Source: Beaufortia kweichowensis
Lineage: Eukaryota > Chordata > Actinopteri > Cypriniformes > Gastromyzontidae
Length of the DNA: 64,000 nt
Direction: 5' to 3'
Assembly: GCA_019155185.1 (NCBI GenBank)
Contig: CM032813.1
Coordinates: 1,422,501-1,486,500 of the forward strand
Below are positions 26,695-38,828 of this stretch, one piece after another (within the stretch, counting starts at the first letter, position 1; the number at the start of each line of letters is the position of its first letter). The translations under genes and the position numbers were made by a program. The notes under the pieces are model-generated. The model was given only the letters and a program-made list of their open reading frames with translations. It was not told where the DNA came from and did no database searches.

Positions 26695-28299
26695 GTATGT
26701 TTGTTTTTTACGATCGATAGTGTGGATTTAATCAATGCTATTCTCAGAATCATAAAATGAAGATGGACCATATGTGTTATAAGAAGATTCTTTGTGGTGT
26801 TGGTGAATCACATTGGCTTTGTTAAAAGCCCATCATTTGAAATAAAGAGATGATAAAGGTCTATTGCTTTCATTTCCATGAAATTCTCATTAGCAGAGCA
26901 TCCTTTGTCTCTGAGAAGTTAATAAAACGCCACTAATTTTCTGCCACGATGATGATGATGACACGGAGAGGATGAATGCTGTCAGGAAATATGAAGCAAG
27001 TGATTGCTGAGGATAGAAAAAGAAGTCAAAACAAACTTAATATAGTATGCACTAATGGGGGAGTGGAAGTCATCTCAACCTAATGAACGATTCATTTCAA
27101 CAGTGCTGGGAAAAAAAGAACAAAGCTGCTCCAGTTTGAGAGGAAGTGTCTTCCATGGGTCGATGACAATTTTGTGTCATTTTGTATTACAAGTGCTGTT
27201 TGGAACGGTGCTGCAATGGTGCCTTACTGTCATTCTGTCAGTCACAGAGTTTCTTTTGTCTGTTAAAATGATTTTTAATGACTTCGTGACCCCATAATGT
27301 GCAAGTTTGTATTTCACACAGATCTGCTTCAGTCTTATTTGCATTGCAAAGTGTTATATCTATTGTAACCTTATTTCAACAGAGATGATAACAGCCCTAC
27401 AGCAAATATTTAGCAGCACTGACAGGGATGTCATCGCTCCTGGTTTTAGAGAAGCACTAGTGGCACTTTTCTCTTCCTTTGTGCCCAAGGCAAGATTTTA
27501 CAATACTACTGTAGTTTGTAGATGTGTATGTTTAGTTTTAGCATAATAAAGGTATAAAGCATTGTTATGAATGTTCATATTGTGATTTTCACTATGGAAA
27601 TATAAATGATTGTACTGTTTATTTTATTGACCAGTACTTGGATATCAAGCCGGGCTTTAAAACTCGTCTTGGGTAAAGGTGAGTAGATGCCAAATAATTA
27701 CATGTGTAAACACATGTTTACTGTACAATTCAGACTGAAATGTGAAATGGAATGATGTGTGTTTACTAAAACTGTCAGACAGACAGACATCATGTGCAAC
27801 AGAGATTTGACTAACTGGCTCATTTGGTGTAAATGTTCGACTGTTAAACTGCAAGGGTATATATGAGATTGGATTATTACACCGCATGTCTTTACAGGGT
27901 GTCATTAATAATTAAATGCTATAGATGTAAGCTGAACGTCCTGGGCATAATTTATGAATCATAATTTAAAGATTTTTCTGCTTAAAGGTGAATGAGCAGT
28001 TCTTAATGTAATGTCATTTATCATATGATATACATTATTCATGTCTGACCGTATTGAACTATATGTGGTGCCATCCGGTGAAATAATGATCTCACAACTA
28101 AAATATTCACTCTTTATTTTAGGTCTTTTTTTAACTGCTGGTTTGTGATTCAACCACACATCATCATTAGTATATAATTCATTCTTACTGGGAATTTACT
28201 CCCTAATAAAGTGAATCTTAACCCAGTGAATATGTAACCCAGAACAATTTTGTCATTTACGCATCATTACGTTGTTGGTTGGTATATTAACATATGGAT
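26695..28299. other. Sequence with one weak exon-like segment
   Basis: A 44-nt segment 27635-27678 lies between a weak acceptor ('ttattgaccag') and a good donor ('AAAG|gtgagt') and is open in one frame. Nothing else recognised. Confidence 0.3.
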
Positions 28300-28346
28300 T
28301 TTGATAAAGGGTGACTTTATTTTTTAGGTGAACTATTCCTTTAAGA
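28300..28346. mobile_element. Terminal relic of family C inverted-repeat element
   Basis: 'ttttaggtgaactattcctttaa' is the element's terminus, as at 22.25 kb. Confidence 0.45.
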
Positions 28347-29109
28347 ATCAGTTAAACGTGTTCCACTTTCTTTTGGGATTTGACATTACTTTCTGTCCAT
28401 TACTTGGCCAAAAAATACAGCAAACAAGCACTCTCGGCCAGACAGAGCCGTGATGGATATTCTGTGGTCTTGCGGGGATAAAGTGAATCATGGTTTGTAT
28501 TTTTTGCTTGCTGTTGGAGAGCCTCTATCTCAGACAAATCACTAAACCTGCTGATAGGAAAGAAGAAAAAAGTCGAGAACCCTAACCCACCTGAACCAAC
28601 ACTGCCAGATAAAATAAGATGCAATGACTAAAATCAGAAGTATGTAGACGGCTGTATATATGTGTGTGTGTGTGTGTGTGTGCATGCTTTATCTTAACTG
28701 AAATCAATTCTATATCCTGGATCCTTCTTCTTGCTGTAGATATGGAGGTTGTTTTTGATGGTGGGGTTGACAGCCCTAGAGCATGCAATGTGTATGTGTT
28801 TGTGCTTGCCCAGAGAAGCAGTAGAGAACAGATAGCAGGTGTACAGATATCACCAATGTATCACACAGCAGGTCAACAGCTACTGAGTGTGTACGTGTGT
28901 TTAGAGATGTCATACGTGATGCGCTCATTCTAACATTCAATGATCTATATCCCCAGATAAAGCTCGTGTCTGAAGACGTGCGCTCACGGACTGCTCACTG
29001 ACTGTCTGATGCATATTGCACCACAGAATGGCAAACTGGTAAGTTTATTCAGATTGACTGTCTGCTATATGACTTGGAAACAAAGTTGATTTTATGCATT
29101 CTTGAAAAT
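28347..29109. other. Unique sequence with a non-coding exon-like segment
   Basis: A TG microsatellite lies near 28661-28681. The segment 28957-29038 has an acceptor 'atatccccag' and a strong donor 'CTG|gtaagt' but stops in all frames, so it could only be non-coding. Confidence 0.25.
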
Positions 29110-29273
29110 AAAGGTGTTCACAATGCTATATAAAAAACATTTTGATTAACTTTATGATTCCATAAAGAACCTGTTTCACTTCTGTTTCACAAAGTGGAAA
29201 AATGTTTCTAGACTAAAAAAAGTTGAGCAAGAACTGGTTCATGAAGCACCTTTATTTTTACAAGTGTATTTAC
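29110..29273. mobile_element. Family B inverted-repeat element, partial
   Basis: The arms 'attccataaagaacctgttt' and 'ggttcatgaagcaccttta', plus the right end 'tttttacaagtgta', match the 14.1 kb copy. Confidence 0.55.
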
Positions 29274-29689
29274 ACAGATAGACCATTAAAAATTATCAAT
29301 TCACTGATAACCTCCTTCACATGTTTTTAAACTGAATTTATTCATAGTTTGAAACACTGAGTACATTGTAACCCTCCTTTGATAGAAATATCAGACACAT
29401 GCATCATGTTTTGTTTCATGGCACCGCTTACTCAGAAATGTCTGCCACCCATTAAATAAATCTGATTATTTTTATTCTGTGTCACCTCATTTTCTTCTGT
29501 ACTTTCTTTGTTCTTTACTGCTTTTGTGCTTACAGCTCTCTCTCTCTTTATATATATATATTGTCAGTGTGTTTATCAGTGTTTGTACAGACCTATGGCC
29601 TCTCGCTTTTCAAAAGCAGTGGCAACAAACACAGACATCAACACAATGCTGCAGCTTTGTCTGACTGCTGTGAAACTACAATAGCAGAG

Positions 29690-29856
29690 GAATACTAATC
29701 CCACACGCGTGTCAAGAGAAGCGAGCGGGTGGAGATGAGGAGGAGACCCCCGGCCCCTCTGTTGTGTTCTCTCGGAGCCGCCGGCTGTGTGTGTGAGTGA
29801 CACGGTGCTCCCGGCCGCTAAGATTAAGATTAGAAAAGGCCGAGCTGAACACAGAG
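29690..29856 (+). promoter_or_regulatory. CpG-rich stretch ending in a consensus splice donor; possible first exon
   Basis: About a dozen CpGs fall within 160 bases, far above the AT-rich, CpG-poor surroundings. The stretch ends 'acacagag|gtaagtgt', a near-perfect donor, with no acceptor upstream, which is what a transcription start plus first exon would look like. An ATG at 29735 opens a 21-codon frame with a basic start and a Leu/Ala-rich stretch; it could be an upstream ORF. An alternating TA run lies at about 29550. No transcript can be confirmed. Confidence 0.25.
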
Positions 29857-30489
29857 GTAAGTGTCTGCCACAATAGCTTGAATCACATTGTGAAAGACTC
29901 TCGACTCAAAAGCACTGTGTCCACCACAGATCCACTTACTGTATGTGGAAGTAAATCCCTCGTACCGCCATTTCTCATTAAACAACAGTTCTGCTTCTCG
30001 AATTGAATCGTCCAAACGTTTGTACGATATCAGTTAGCTCGTCTGTGTTTCAGACTGGTGTAATTTTCTAAGTCAGCGTGTCTATGTTTTCTCTCACTCC
30101 AGGATCTCTTGGAGTCTGTTTTTTTTTCTCACCGTTGAGCATGAAGCGAGAAATAGAAAACCAGAGCGAGTGCTTCGAGCAAGCCGTAACCCCTAAAAAT
30201 ATACAGACTTTTCAAGTTTATAATAAAGACGTCCTCTAGTGCCTTCAAATCCACAGATTTGTTTGATGTATTCGTATAATTCCCATATTCATACTAATAG
30301 CCAATAGCGTTTAGTTTACCTCACAGTCTGGAATTTAATTTAGCAGAATGATGTCATAAAAATTCTTGATCTGTATTGGCGGATTCTAAATGCAAATTTA
30401 GACAACATTTTGTCAAGTCAACAATTTGCAGTTGTTGTAATGACAGCTATGCTGATTTTCAGTAAAACAACATCTTTGCTCGTGTGATA
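29857..30489. other. Unique sequence, no gene seen
   Basis: No exon, RNA or repeat family recognised. Confidence 0.4.
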
Positions 30490-30645
30490 CGTGATCCTGT
30501 CTGTGAAAACCCTGTTTTCTACACAAAATCATTCTATATAATGTGAAGAACATTCTCTGAAAATAGTGGATTGAAATCATGATGAAGTTTATGACTGAAA
30601 TGTCATCATTGACTTTAGCCTGGATTTCACAGACATGCTCACAAA
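30490..30645 (+). mobile_element. Family A inverted-repeat element, internally shortened
   Basis: 'gtgatcctgtctgtgaaaaccc' at the left, 'aatgtgaagaacattctctg' inside, and 'agcctggatttcacagacatg' at the right. Confidence 0.6.
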
Positions 30646-32831
30646 TTGCTTAATGATCAATATTCGTGCATCGAGGTCCTGTAAATGTACAAAATGTCAT
30701 AACAAATGAATCATGGGCCCCAAAAACAGGTTGAAAAATTGGCAAACGTGCTCACTGTGCGCTGCATGCGAACGTGAATATTAGTGTGTTTTCCGTGCGG
30801 CAGCTGATTTCGCAGAGATCTGGAAATGCGCTGGCCATCTGTTTGCTGATAATTAAGCATTTAACTTTTGGCAGGAACAACAGGAAAACATGAATGTGTT
30901 GTCTTTACTGGGGTTGATTTGTTTGGAGGTAATGATACTCTGGGATTGTGTGTATATGAACGAGTTGCTTCATTTGACTCGGCTGTTTTTTGCCTTTTGT
31001 ATTCATTCTTATCTGTTTCTGGCCAAGTGGAACCGTTCCCCATTGGGAGGACTTCCAGAGAAGGTAGAATCCAACCCTTTAATCTGCCATATTATTGAAT
31101 TAAAGGCTTACCAGCGCAGTGTTACCATGTCAATTATTCTTTTTTTCAATGGTGTGTTCGTTCCCGTTTTCAATTAAGGTAGATCAGTTGCTTTAAATGA
31201 AGAAGGAAGGAAGCCAATAGAAGTGCGGAGGCGCTCGGGGACAAAAGCTCATGAAGATGAGGAGCATCTGTAAATGGAGGGATTACACAGTTCACCGTCT
31301 CTCTTTCTCTACTGGAGAGCAGAATGATGTGAGATCTTTGCCGTTGGTCCTCTGATTGGTGAGATCTTAGCACGCTTTTTCATTTAGCTGAGAATGCAAC
31401 AGATTCATGTGCTTCTCTTGTTTTGTTTTTCATTCCTGAGCTAAACATCAATGTCAGATTGCTCTGATATCTTTATGACAACTCTGAGTTCGTTCCTGCA
31501 ATCTCCCTTGTAGCGATGTCAGTTCTTTGATTTTCTCCATGCATAGACCTTCATGCTCGTTTCATGAGGCTTAACAGTCATCGCTTCAAAGACGTGTGCC
31601 GAGATTGACATGCGGGTAGCGTAACCCTGTCTGACAGCTTTTTACGACTCCTAAACATCACTGGCAAGAAATGATGTTAAAAACTGGGTAAACACATCCA
31701 GACGGTCTTGATGAGATAAAGACAAGCTACATGTTTGAAATAATATATATTATACAGGTCTCAAACATTGTCAACCTTGTTCACTTGGAGAAAAATCTAA
31801 GTTTATAAATGTTCAGCACTGTGCATTATTTGTTTTCTGAATTCCCTAAATATATGACATCCATGTACAGTATATTCAGCATATCGTCTGCAAATATACA
31901 GTATTTATCCAGTTGCACAGTTCAAGAGTTTTTTTATTGCTTTGTTCTGTACTGCTGAAAACTAGACACACACAACATCACCTAACAATAAAGACACGTA
32001 CACTGTATTGTTAACATCACAATGATGCATTTCTGTATTCTGTATGTGAGGAAAACCCTTCATTTCACTCTCATTTCTTTCAGTACACGGTACAGTAACA
32101 AAACAATTTAGCATTGCTCAAAAGTGTGTTATTTTACACCTTGTGCTGCTGTTTTTCAAGTCTCTTTATTTCTGTAATTGTACTAGTTAGACGTAAAGCA
32201 AAACTTTTCCCTCGTGATAACAGTCCGATTAAACTTTTAAACCCAGAAGAGCTGAAAGCGTGTGGCTGTGTTTCCAAAGACAGAGATCTATCATTCTTAA
32301 TGCATTTTGAAACAATTTTACAAAGCACTAGAGCTCATGTAGTCCCTATTCATTTCTTCTAGTGAATAATGTTACTACACTATGATATGATCCTTTTCAG
32401 ATAGATAGATGGATAGATTAAGCCAGTGTTGTAATGATGGTCCACTCAAACAAACAGTTTAATTTGCTTCTGCTAATGGCATAGAAATGACACACCGGTC
32501 ATTGAAAACTCATTACTAATATGAGAATAAATTCAGCTCACGGGAAGGTCAAAGTCTCTGTGTTCAGTGTTTGACATACTGCTGGAACCCAAATCACTGT
32601 GTAAGCAAAAACCAGCTTCCTTCTACAAGCGATCCCACCTCCTATTTTTTAATCTCACAATGTTCTTAAACCTCCTACATCCCATATCAAACCTCGTTTC
32701 TGGCACCAGCCGCTGCTGTCCCAGCACGTTTATGAAGGACATCTCACACCGATTCTCTTTCTTTCACTTAAAGGTCTCGTTTAAAAAAGAAAGGAAAATC
32801 TGACAAAGCAATTGTTGATGAAAGTCGTGGC
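30646..32831. other. Gene-free stretch
   Basis: Open frames near 30.86-31.18 kb are hydrophobic chance translations of T-rich sequence. No splice-flanked coding segment seen. Confidence 0.4.
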
Positions 32832-32844
32832 AGAGAGAGAGAGA

Positions 32845-32881
<37 letters not shown>
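32832..32881. repeat. (GA)n microsatellite
   Basis: About 50 bp of GA repeat with one GGGA interruption. Confidence 0.93.
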
Positions 32882-32884
<3 letters not shown>

Positions 32885-32983
32885 AGTTGATTCAGGAATC
32901 AGTGAAGGTGGAAGTCTGAAGTCTTTTGCTGGCCTGGTCATTCTGTGGCAGTGACTGATTGAGATTGTTTCTGCTCTCTTCAG

Positions 32984-33038
32984 GGTTTCCACTTTAGCCG
33001 GAGCGAGACCTCAATGGCACTATCAGAAGAGAGCGAGC
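32984..33038 (+). other. Candidate internal exon between two GA arrays
   Basis: A strong acceptor 'gtttctgctctcttcag' and donor 'GCGAGC|gtaaga' bound 55 bases. Two frames are open; phase 0 reads GFHFSRSETSMALSEESE plus one base. The donor sits about ten bases before a GA array, an unusual position that could affect splicing. No family recognised. Confidence 0.2.
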
Positions 33039-33044
33039 GTAAGA

Positions 33045-33046
<2 letters not shown>

Positions 33047-33089
<43 letters not shown>
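33047..33089. repeat. (GA)n microsatellite
   Basis: About 20 uninterrupted GA dinucleotides immediately downstream of the candidate donor at 33039. Confidence 0.94.
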
Positions 33090-33091
<2 letters not shown>

Positions 33092-33210
33092 CTGAAATAT
33101 CTTGAATGCAGGTAGGTGGAGTCACGCTAAGTGTTTCTTTTCTCCAACTACTTTTTCTTTTCTTTCTTTCTCTTTGTTTTACCATTTCTAGTGTTATATA
33201 GTTTGTTCAT

Positions 33211-33352
33211 CTATACGCATTTAGCTGATGCTTTTATCCAAAGCGACTTACAAATATTAGGAGACAATGAAGCGACACAGTAGTACTACAACAATAGTAC
33301 TAAGAGGTGCTTTCCTAAGTTTATAATGTTTTGCAGTGCTAGATAAGGACCT
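33211..33352 (+). mobile_element. Teleost repeat tail, family E
   Basis: Contains 'gcttttatccaaagcgactt', the highly conserved module found in dispersed repeats across teleosts, followed by degraded sequence. Which full element it came from cannot be decided here. Confidence 0.55.
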
Positions 33353-33654
33353 GTAGAGGAAAGAAAAGAGTTTAGTGTTTTTTTAATTTTTTTATTATTA
33401 TGATGTCGTGAAAGATGGTGTTCATGAAAGAGGTCTTTTTTGATCTCTCTGTATATTTTCTCCCTCATTCTCTCATCCATAAGCCTCGAGTACATTTAGA
33501 TAAAGTCACACACGCAGAAAATAATGTTGCACAATTCTTGTAAATAACTGTATTGTTATTTTTTCCTCTATTGATTCTGTCCTGTCTAGAACACCACTGA
33601 TGACCCTCACAAGAAAATAAAACATGCATCTCATCTTTTCTCTCTCCATCTCAG

Positions 33655-33722
33655 TGTCAGTCATTCCGTCTCCTCTACGTGATCTCTGACCAGTCCTTGA
33701 CTCGCATTGAATCTCTGCTGTG
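33655..33722 (+). other. Candidate internal coding exon
   Basis: Acceptor 'tctctctccatctcag', donor 'CTGTG|gtaagt'. The only open frame begins at the first base (CQSFRLLYVISDQSLTRIESLL) and leaves two bases. Not recognised. It is out of phase with the 32984 segment if the two are joined directly. Confidence 0.2.
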
Positions 33723-33917
33723 GTAAGTGATGATTCTTCTGAACCAGCTGCATTTTACTGGTCATGTGATGCCACATCTGCTGCACGAGAACATACCTGC
33801 ATGAAAACCCTCACCTGCCCGTCATTCACTCTTTCTTCTGTGCTGTCCTTCAGCCTTCAGCTCTGAGATATCATTCTGTCATATGCAGCTGGCACATTTA
33901 AGATGATTCTTAAGACA

Positions 33918-34415
33918 TATAGATATAGACATACAGTAATATAGATATAGAAATGTAGATAGGCAGACATACAGACAGATAGATAGATGATATAGATATA
34001 GATATGGGCATAGATATAGATGTAGATTTAGATATGGGCATAGATATAGATATAGATATAGATATAGATATAGATATAGATATAGATATAGATATAGATA
34101 TAGATATGGATATGGATATAGATATAGATATGGACATAGATATGGATATAGATATAGATATGGACATAGATATGGATATAGATATAGATAGGGACATAGA
34201 TATGGATATAGATATAGATATGGACATAGATATGGATATAGATATAGATATGGACATAGATATAGATATAGATATGGACATAGATATGGATATAGATATG
34301 GATGATATAGATATGGATGATATGGATATGGATATGAATGATATGGACATAGACATGGGCATAGATATAGATGATATAGATATAGATCTGGACATTGATA
34401 TGGATAATATAGATA
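33918..34415. repeat. (ATAGAT)n hexamer array with a 30-bp higher-order unit
   Basis: About 500 bp of GATATA/GATATG/GACATA hexamers. Positions 34111-34260 are five copies of one 30-bp unit (one base differs in the third copy). Long frames are open on both strands (Asp-Ile/Asp-Met on +, Ser-Ile on -) because the hexamer has no stop in those frames. It is not a gene. Confidence 0.95.
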
Positions 34416-36019
34416 AAGGACTATGTTGAGGGAGGACTATAGAAGGACTATATATGTGTGTGTATATATATATATATATGGTAGGGGTTTTTATTTTACT
34501 TAATTAGTAGGCATTTGAAAGTGTCTTATAGACAAAGAATTTTTTGTCACTTGAGTAGAAAATGTTTAGACACTGAAGCAAAACAAATTGATGCCGAGCG
34601 TCAGTGTTATTGCATTACACTGACACCTGATGTAGTCACATGTCTCCCGCTCAGTGTCCACCTCACCGCTGCTCCATCCCGGCATCTTCCATTAGGTTGC
34701 CATGGTGATTAATGATGTACCGCAGGGGATGGCATTTGCTTCTGTTACAGTGGTGCTATTATCCACAGGACCAATTCTGCTTTCTCTCATTCCCAGATCA
34801 TTTACTGCATTCCCTTCCCACAGACGCTGTGCTGAGCGTTCAGCGAGCTCGACTGATGCCCAGCACCAGATCTCAAGAGAAGACTGATGGACGGACAGTG
34901 AAAACAATTACAGGGATCTGCACCCAGGGGACTTTGGGTAATTTTCAGACGGTGTAGGGCAGAGAGGTGAAAGTGATTGGTTGAGTTTGAGTTTGATATG
35001 ATGAAGTCATCAGCTTTCTGTCAGGTCAGCACTCTGTATAGAGTGATGGCGTACACAAAAACACACATATTAAAGCTGGGGGTGGCAATCTGGTGATATG
35101 GTTATAGTGATTAGGTTACAGTTTTGGTGTTATTGTGATCTTGATCCAAGACCCTTATTTATGTGTAAACCATGTTTGTGTTTGTCTTGTGCTTGTTTTA
35201 TAGTTTTCTTTTGTGTTTTGCTGGAAGTGTTCAGCATTGAGTGATTAATCCTCAGTAAACGTCATACCAGAGTCCCAGAACAAGAGGAATCACTGTTCAA
35301 TATTTCATATTCATTAACTTCTGGTGGAAACGGCAATTTAAGAGGAAAACAAGTTTGAGAGTCTTTGGGAAATGGTAAAACGGTGCAGGATTAAACTGCT
35401 GTTAATTATTTATGAACATGAATTGCACAATAATGGCTCTGACTGACGCACAGCACTGACTAGCTGTAATTTAACACATAATCAGTGAATTTGAAATATG
35501 TCTTTATTTTTGCATTTTCATTCCTGCTGTGTTTTTTCCCCAGCAAAGTGGTAAGGCATAAATCATTAAATATTGGTGGTGTTAATAATTCAGATAAGTC
35601 AAGGCTTATCAGGAAAATAAAGCGGAGAAAGAACAAAAAGCAGGATTTGTTTGTCTAAAGTCTGGATTGACAGCTGAATTAGCACTGCGTGGAGATGATG
35701 GTGATGTTAAGCTGGTGTCGCTTCATACAGTGTTACGGAAAGTGTGAGCGGCTGGCAGGCGGGATGGCGTCCTCTTGTTTTGACTATCATTTTCTCAGCT
35801 TCCTTCCATATAAAAGCTTCTAAAGGCTGAACTTTTTGCATCTTTTATGCAGTCATTATGTGCTATTAAAAATAAATTGTGCAGTGTCAAACTGATTTAC
35901 TTTAAACCGCTCACACAGTACCAGTTTAAAAAATATAACCTGGTGATATTTATTGTTGGTTTTGTGTTATATTCTTAAACGGTAAATGGTATGCTGTTCT
36001 GAATGCATCATGTGTTATA
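34416..36019. other. Sequence with one weak exon-like segment
   Basis: A TA/TG run lies at 34449-34481. From an acceptor 'cattcccttcccacag' at 34831, the frame used by an ORF starting at 34712 stays open to 34957, with a donor-like 'TTTGG|gtaatt' near 34938. No recognisable domain. The rest shows nothing. Confidence 0.25.
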
Positions 36020-36175
36020 ACCCTTACAGAAATTCACATGTGCAAAAAACATGTGATAACATGATACACGTGATACACTTTTGTGTAAATCCCATATAAA
36101 TTCCCATTGAGTTTCTACATGAGATTTACACAAACGTGATCCAAAAACACTTTTTGCACATGAGAAATTCATGTT
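36020..36175. repeat. Imperfect inverted repeat, about 150 bp
   Basis: 'catgtgcaaaaa' (36037-36048) pairs with 'tttttgcacatg' (36151-36162), and 'tttgtgtaaatc' (36080-36091) pairs with 'gatttacacaaa' (36123-36134). The centre is 'ccatataaattcccattgag'. Probably a degraded palindromic element. Confidence 0.6.
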
Positions 36176-36714
36176 GTCCACATAATTCATGATTTTCTAT
36201 ATTTTAGTAAATACACTCTATATAACTAACAAAGCTCAGGGTGTTTTAAACTATTTTAAACTTAAGTCAAAGTCCAGCCAACATCAAAGTTTGTCTTTCT
36301 TAGTAAAGTTCATTTAGTAATGCGCTCCAAAAACCAGTAAAAAGACGCCTGTTGAGTTTCCTGTCAGTCCATTTTAATGTCTAAAACCTCCTCTGACCAA
36401 TTCAATAATTCTCTAAAATGTAAAACTAGTTTAATGTGTCAGACAAACATCCTCAAATCAACAGTTTTGAGTCATACAGCCGCACGTTGTGCACAACTCT
36501 TCCACATAAATGTTATTAGTCAAATGTAAACTGAGTCGACCTGACCCTTATTACCGTCATTACAAGCACAGGGCCAGTTTAGACGGGTTGTAATGATATG
36601 TCGCTACGTCTCTCTCTGATTGTTAAGGTTTTGATTGAGTGATTAAAAGCTTTCCTGCAGTTCACTCTCCTGTTGACCTCCTGCTGTGGTGCTCTCGCTC
36701 ACAAATCATTTAAG

Positions 36715-36880
36715 TTCTCTCTTCGACTGTCAAGAGAGGTCTACTGGTTACGTCAAACCTCCGAACGACATGATCCATTAGCATGACGTTGCCCCCGGCC
36801 GCTAATAGCGCTCATAATGAGCGCCGTGACCCGTGATAAACCCGAAGGGGCTTTTAACGGTTAAGTCCTCACCTTTTATC
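36715..36880. promoter_or_regulatory. Possible conserved regulatory element with a perfect short palindrome
   Basis: A locally GC- and CpG-rich unique stretch inside AT-rich DNA. At 36808-36824, GCGCTCAT-A-ATGAGCGC is a perfect 8-bp inverted repeat with a one-base centre, preceded by 'gccgctaatag'. This fits a dimeric transcription factor site. No gene is nearby to assign it to. Confidence 0.2.
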
Positions 36881-37307
36881 CGTGGAGAGGCTTGTAGTGC
36901 CAAACTAAAACCACCATGACCACTTTACCAGTTAAGTCTCTCTGAAGTGCTGATGGGGTCGGGCATTAGACAAATTGTTAACAGAGCTGCCGTTGAAGTA
37001 GGAATTCACGTGTATGTGCATCAGGTGGTGTGAATCATAAAAAGAAAAAACGACCGAGGTGAAATTGCATTTTACGGCTAACAGTGTCACTACACAGGTT
37101 CTCATTACACAGTCACAGATGTGAGCAACTTTTCTGTGTTTGTCATACATTATGGTGTAAATAGAGACATCTGTTCGGTGGTTAGATTTCAATTCTGGAA
37201 AAAAAATGTTAATACGGAAACACAAACACGTATATATTTATTAATCCGTGACATTCGTAAGATGTGTCCCTGGATGAGTAGATTTAATGGCACTACAGAT
37301 GAAGCAT

Positions 37308-37446
37308 TAGTTTACATTTACATTTATGCTTTTGGCAGATGCTTTTATCCAAAGCAACATACAGAGCTTTCAATCTATACAGTTTTTTATCAGTTTCCTG
37401 TTCCCTGCGGTTTGAACCCATGATCTTAACGCAATGCTCAACCAAT
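37308..37446 (+). mobile_element. Teleost repeat tail, family E
   Basis: 'acatttatgcttttggcag', 'atgcttttatccaaagcaac' and then 'gtttgaacccatgatcttaa' and 'gcaatgctcaacca' follow the standard order of this very abundant fish repeat. Confidence 0.65.
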
Positions 37447-38491
37447 CCATTTGAGATACAGAAACATTTGTCAAAAGCTTTTTTTGAAATGATTTACGGT
37501 GCAGTCGGGTTATAAAAAATCTGTTTAGGATAGAGAATAGCATTGTTGTCTGTGGGTCACTGTGAATTGTAGAGATAATTTGAATGCTTACATTACTGTA
37601 CATCAAAATCTGTACAAGATCACATACAGTAGCAGTACCTCATATTACAGATGGTGAAGTGTAATGTGCCCAGCGGCAGTGGAAAACGTCTGTCTTTCTG
37701 TGTTCTTCTTTGTCTTTTGAATGAATTTGAATATAATGTGTTACTATGAGGCAGTGCGGTGATGTTCAGTGGATATGAATTACAAACGTTTGACATTGTA
37801 TTACACACATTGTCAGTGACCTCCCGTGCATATTAAAGTGCACCTGCAGCCTACACTGCAGTGTTAAACCATGTGAATAATAATTATAAGAGTTATGTAA
37901 GCTGAAATTAAAGAGCTAATTACTCGTGTGTTCTTTTACTTATATGTTAGGATTGGTATTATGTTGGTATCAACACTTCATGTGTCATGATCAAAAACCT
38001 CACATACTGTAGTTTATGTTGCTTTTTTAAAAAGCCCTAAATTTTTGCATGTGTGTGTCATATAAGGTCAAAGTAAGATGCTATAATAAAAACAATTGCT
38101 GCTGATCAGGAGAGCAGGACTGGATATTTTCTCAACGTCTGTCTTTCATACAAGCATGTGATCACGGTTGTGCCAAACTTATATACTTGATGATTTATTC
38201 ATTCTATGAATAATTGACTCTCGTCTGTCTTTTTTTCAGGGTATCGGAGGTTATGCTAACAAGCTTTAAGTGTGTATTTTCTCGCTCAGAGCTGATCTAG
38301 AGAAGCCATCACCCCCGCAGATATAAGATGAGAAGAAACAGTTGGACAGCTGTGATTCAGCCTGTTAGAAACTTTCTGAAGGCATTCTAGTCGATTTCTC
38401 AGAAAAAACTAGACAAACAACTAAAAGCAACACCAGGTGTGATTTGAAGCACATAGCCTTTGACTTCAAGACCCCCATTGTCCACAACAAA
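37447..38491. other. Unique sequence with an acceptor-like site
   Basis: A strong acceptor 'gtctgtctttttttcag' ends at 38239, but no donor follows within 150 bases and the best frame stops after 19 codons. Nothing else seen. Confidence 0.3.
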
Positions 38492-38828
38492 ATGTGACCC
38501 TTTCTGTGAAAACCCACTTCTTTTTTTCATGATTTACTGTTTTCTACATAAAGTCATCCAACATAAAGAACATTTTGTGAAAATATAACAATGATATCTT
38601 TAATATTGACTGAGTCCAACCATGTCAAAGATTGAAATCAATGTTAAGGAAGCCAACTTTTTTGTGCAATAAACCCATAAATCTATTTAAATAAATGAAA
38701 ATTTAAGTACTGTATCTGGAAATCTATTATATAATCTATCATTTACAGTGATTACAGCAAACACACATGACCTATTTTGATCATTTTATGGCTTTTGCCC
38801 TGAATTTTACAGAAAGAGTCACATGTAT
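38492..38828 (+). mobile_element. Family A inverted-repeat element, longest copy
   Basis: Starts 'gtgaccctttctgtgaaaaccc' and ends 'ctgaattttacagaaagagtcac', complementary ends enclosing about 335 bp. It contains all internal blocks seen in the other four copies, including 'gatatctttaatattgactg'. No coding capacity. Confidence 0.7.

Noticed and set aside
32984..33722. Joining 32984 directly to 33655
   Set aside because: The phase left by the first open frame makes the second segment hit a stop after 11 codons.
33910..34429. 141- and 161-codon open frames on both strands
   Set aside because: Translation of the GATATA hexamer array, which contains no stop in those frames.
37405..37445. tRNA-like B-box 'ggtttgaaccc'
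   Set aside because: It is the tail of a dispersed fish repeat; no cloverleaf or A-box at the right distance.
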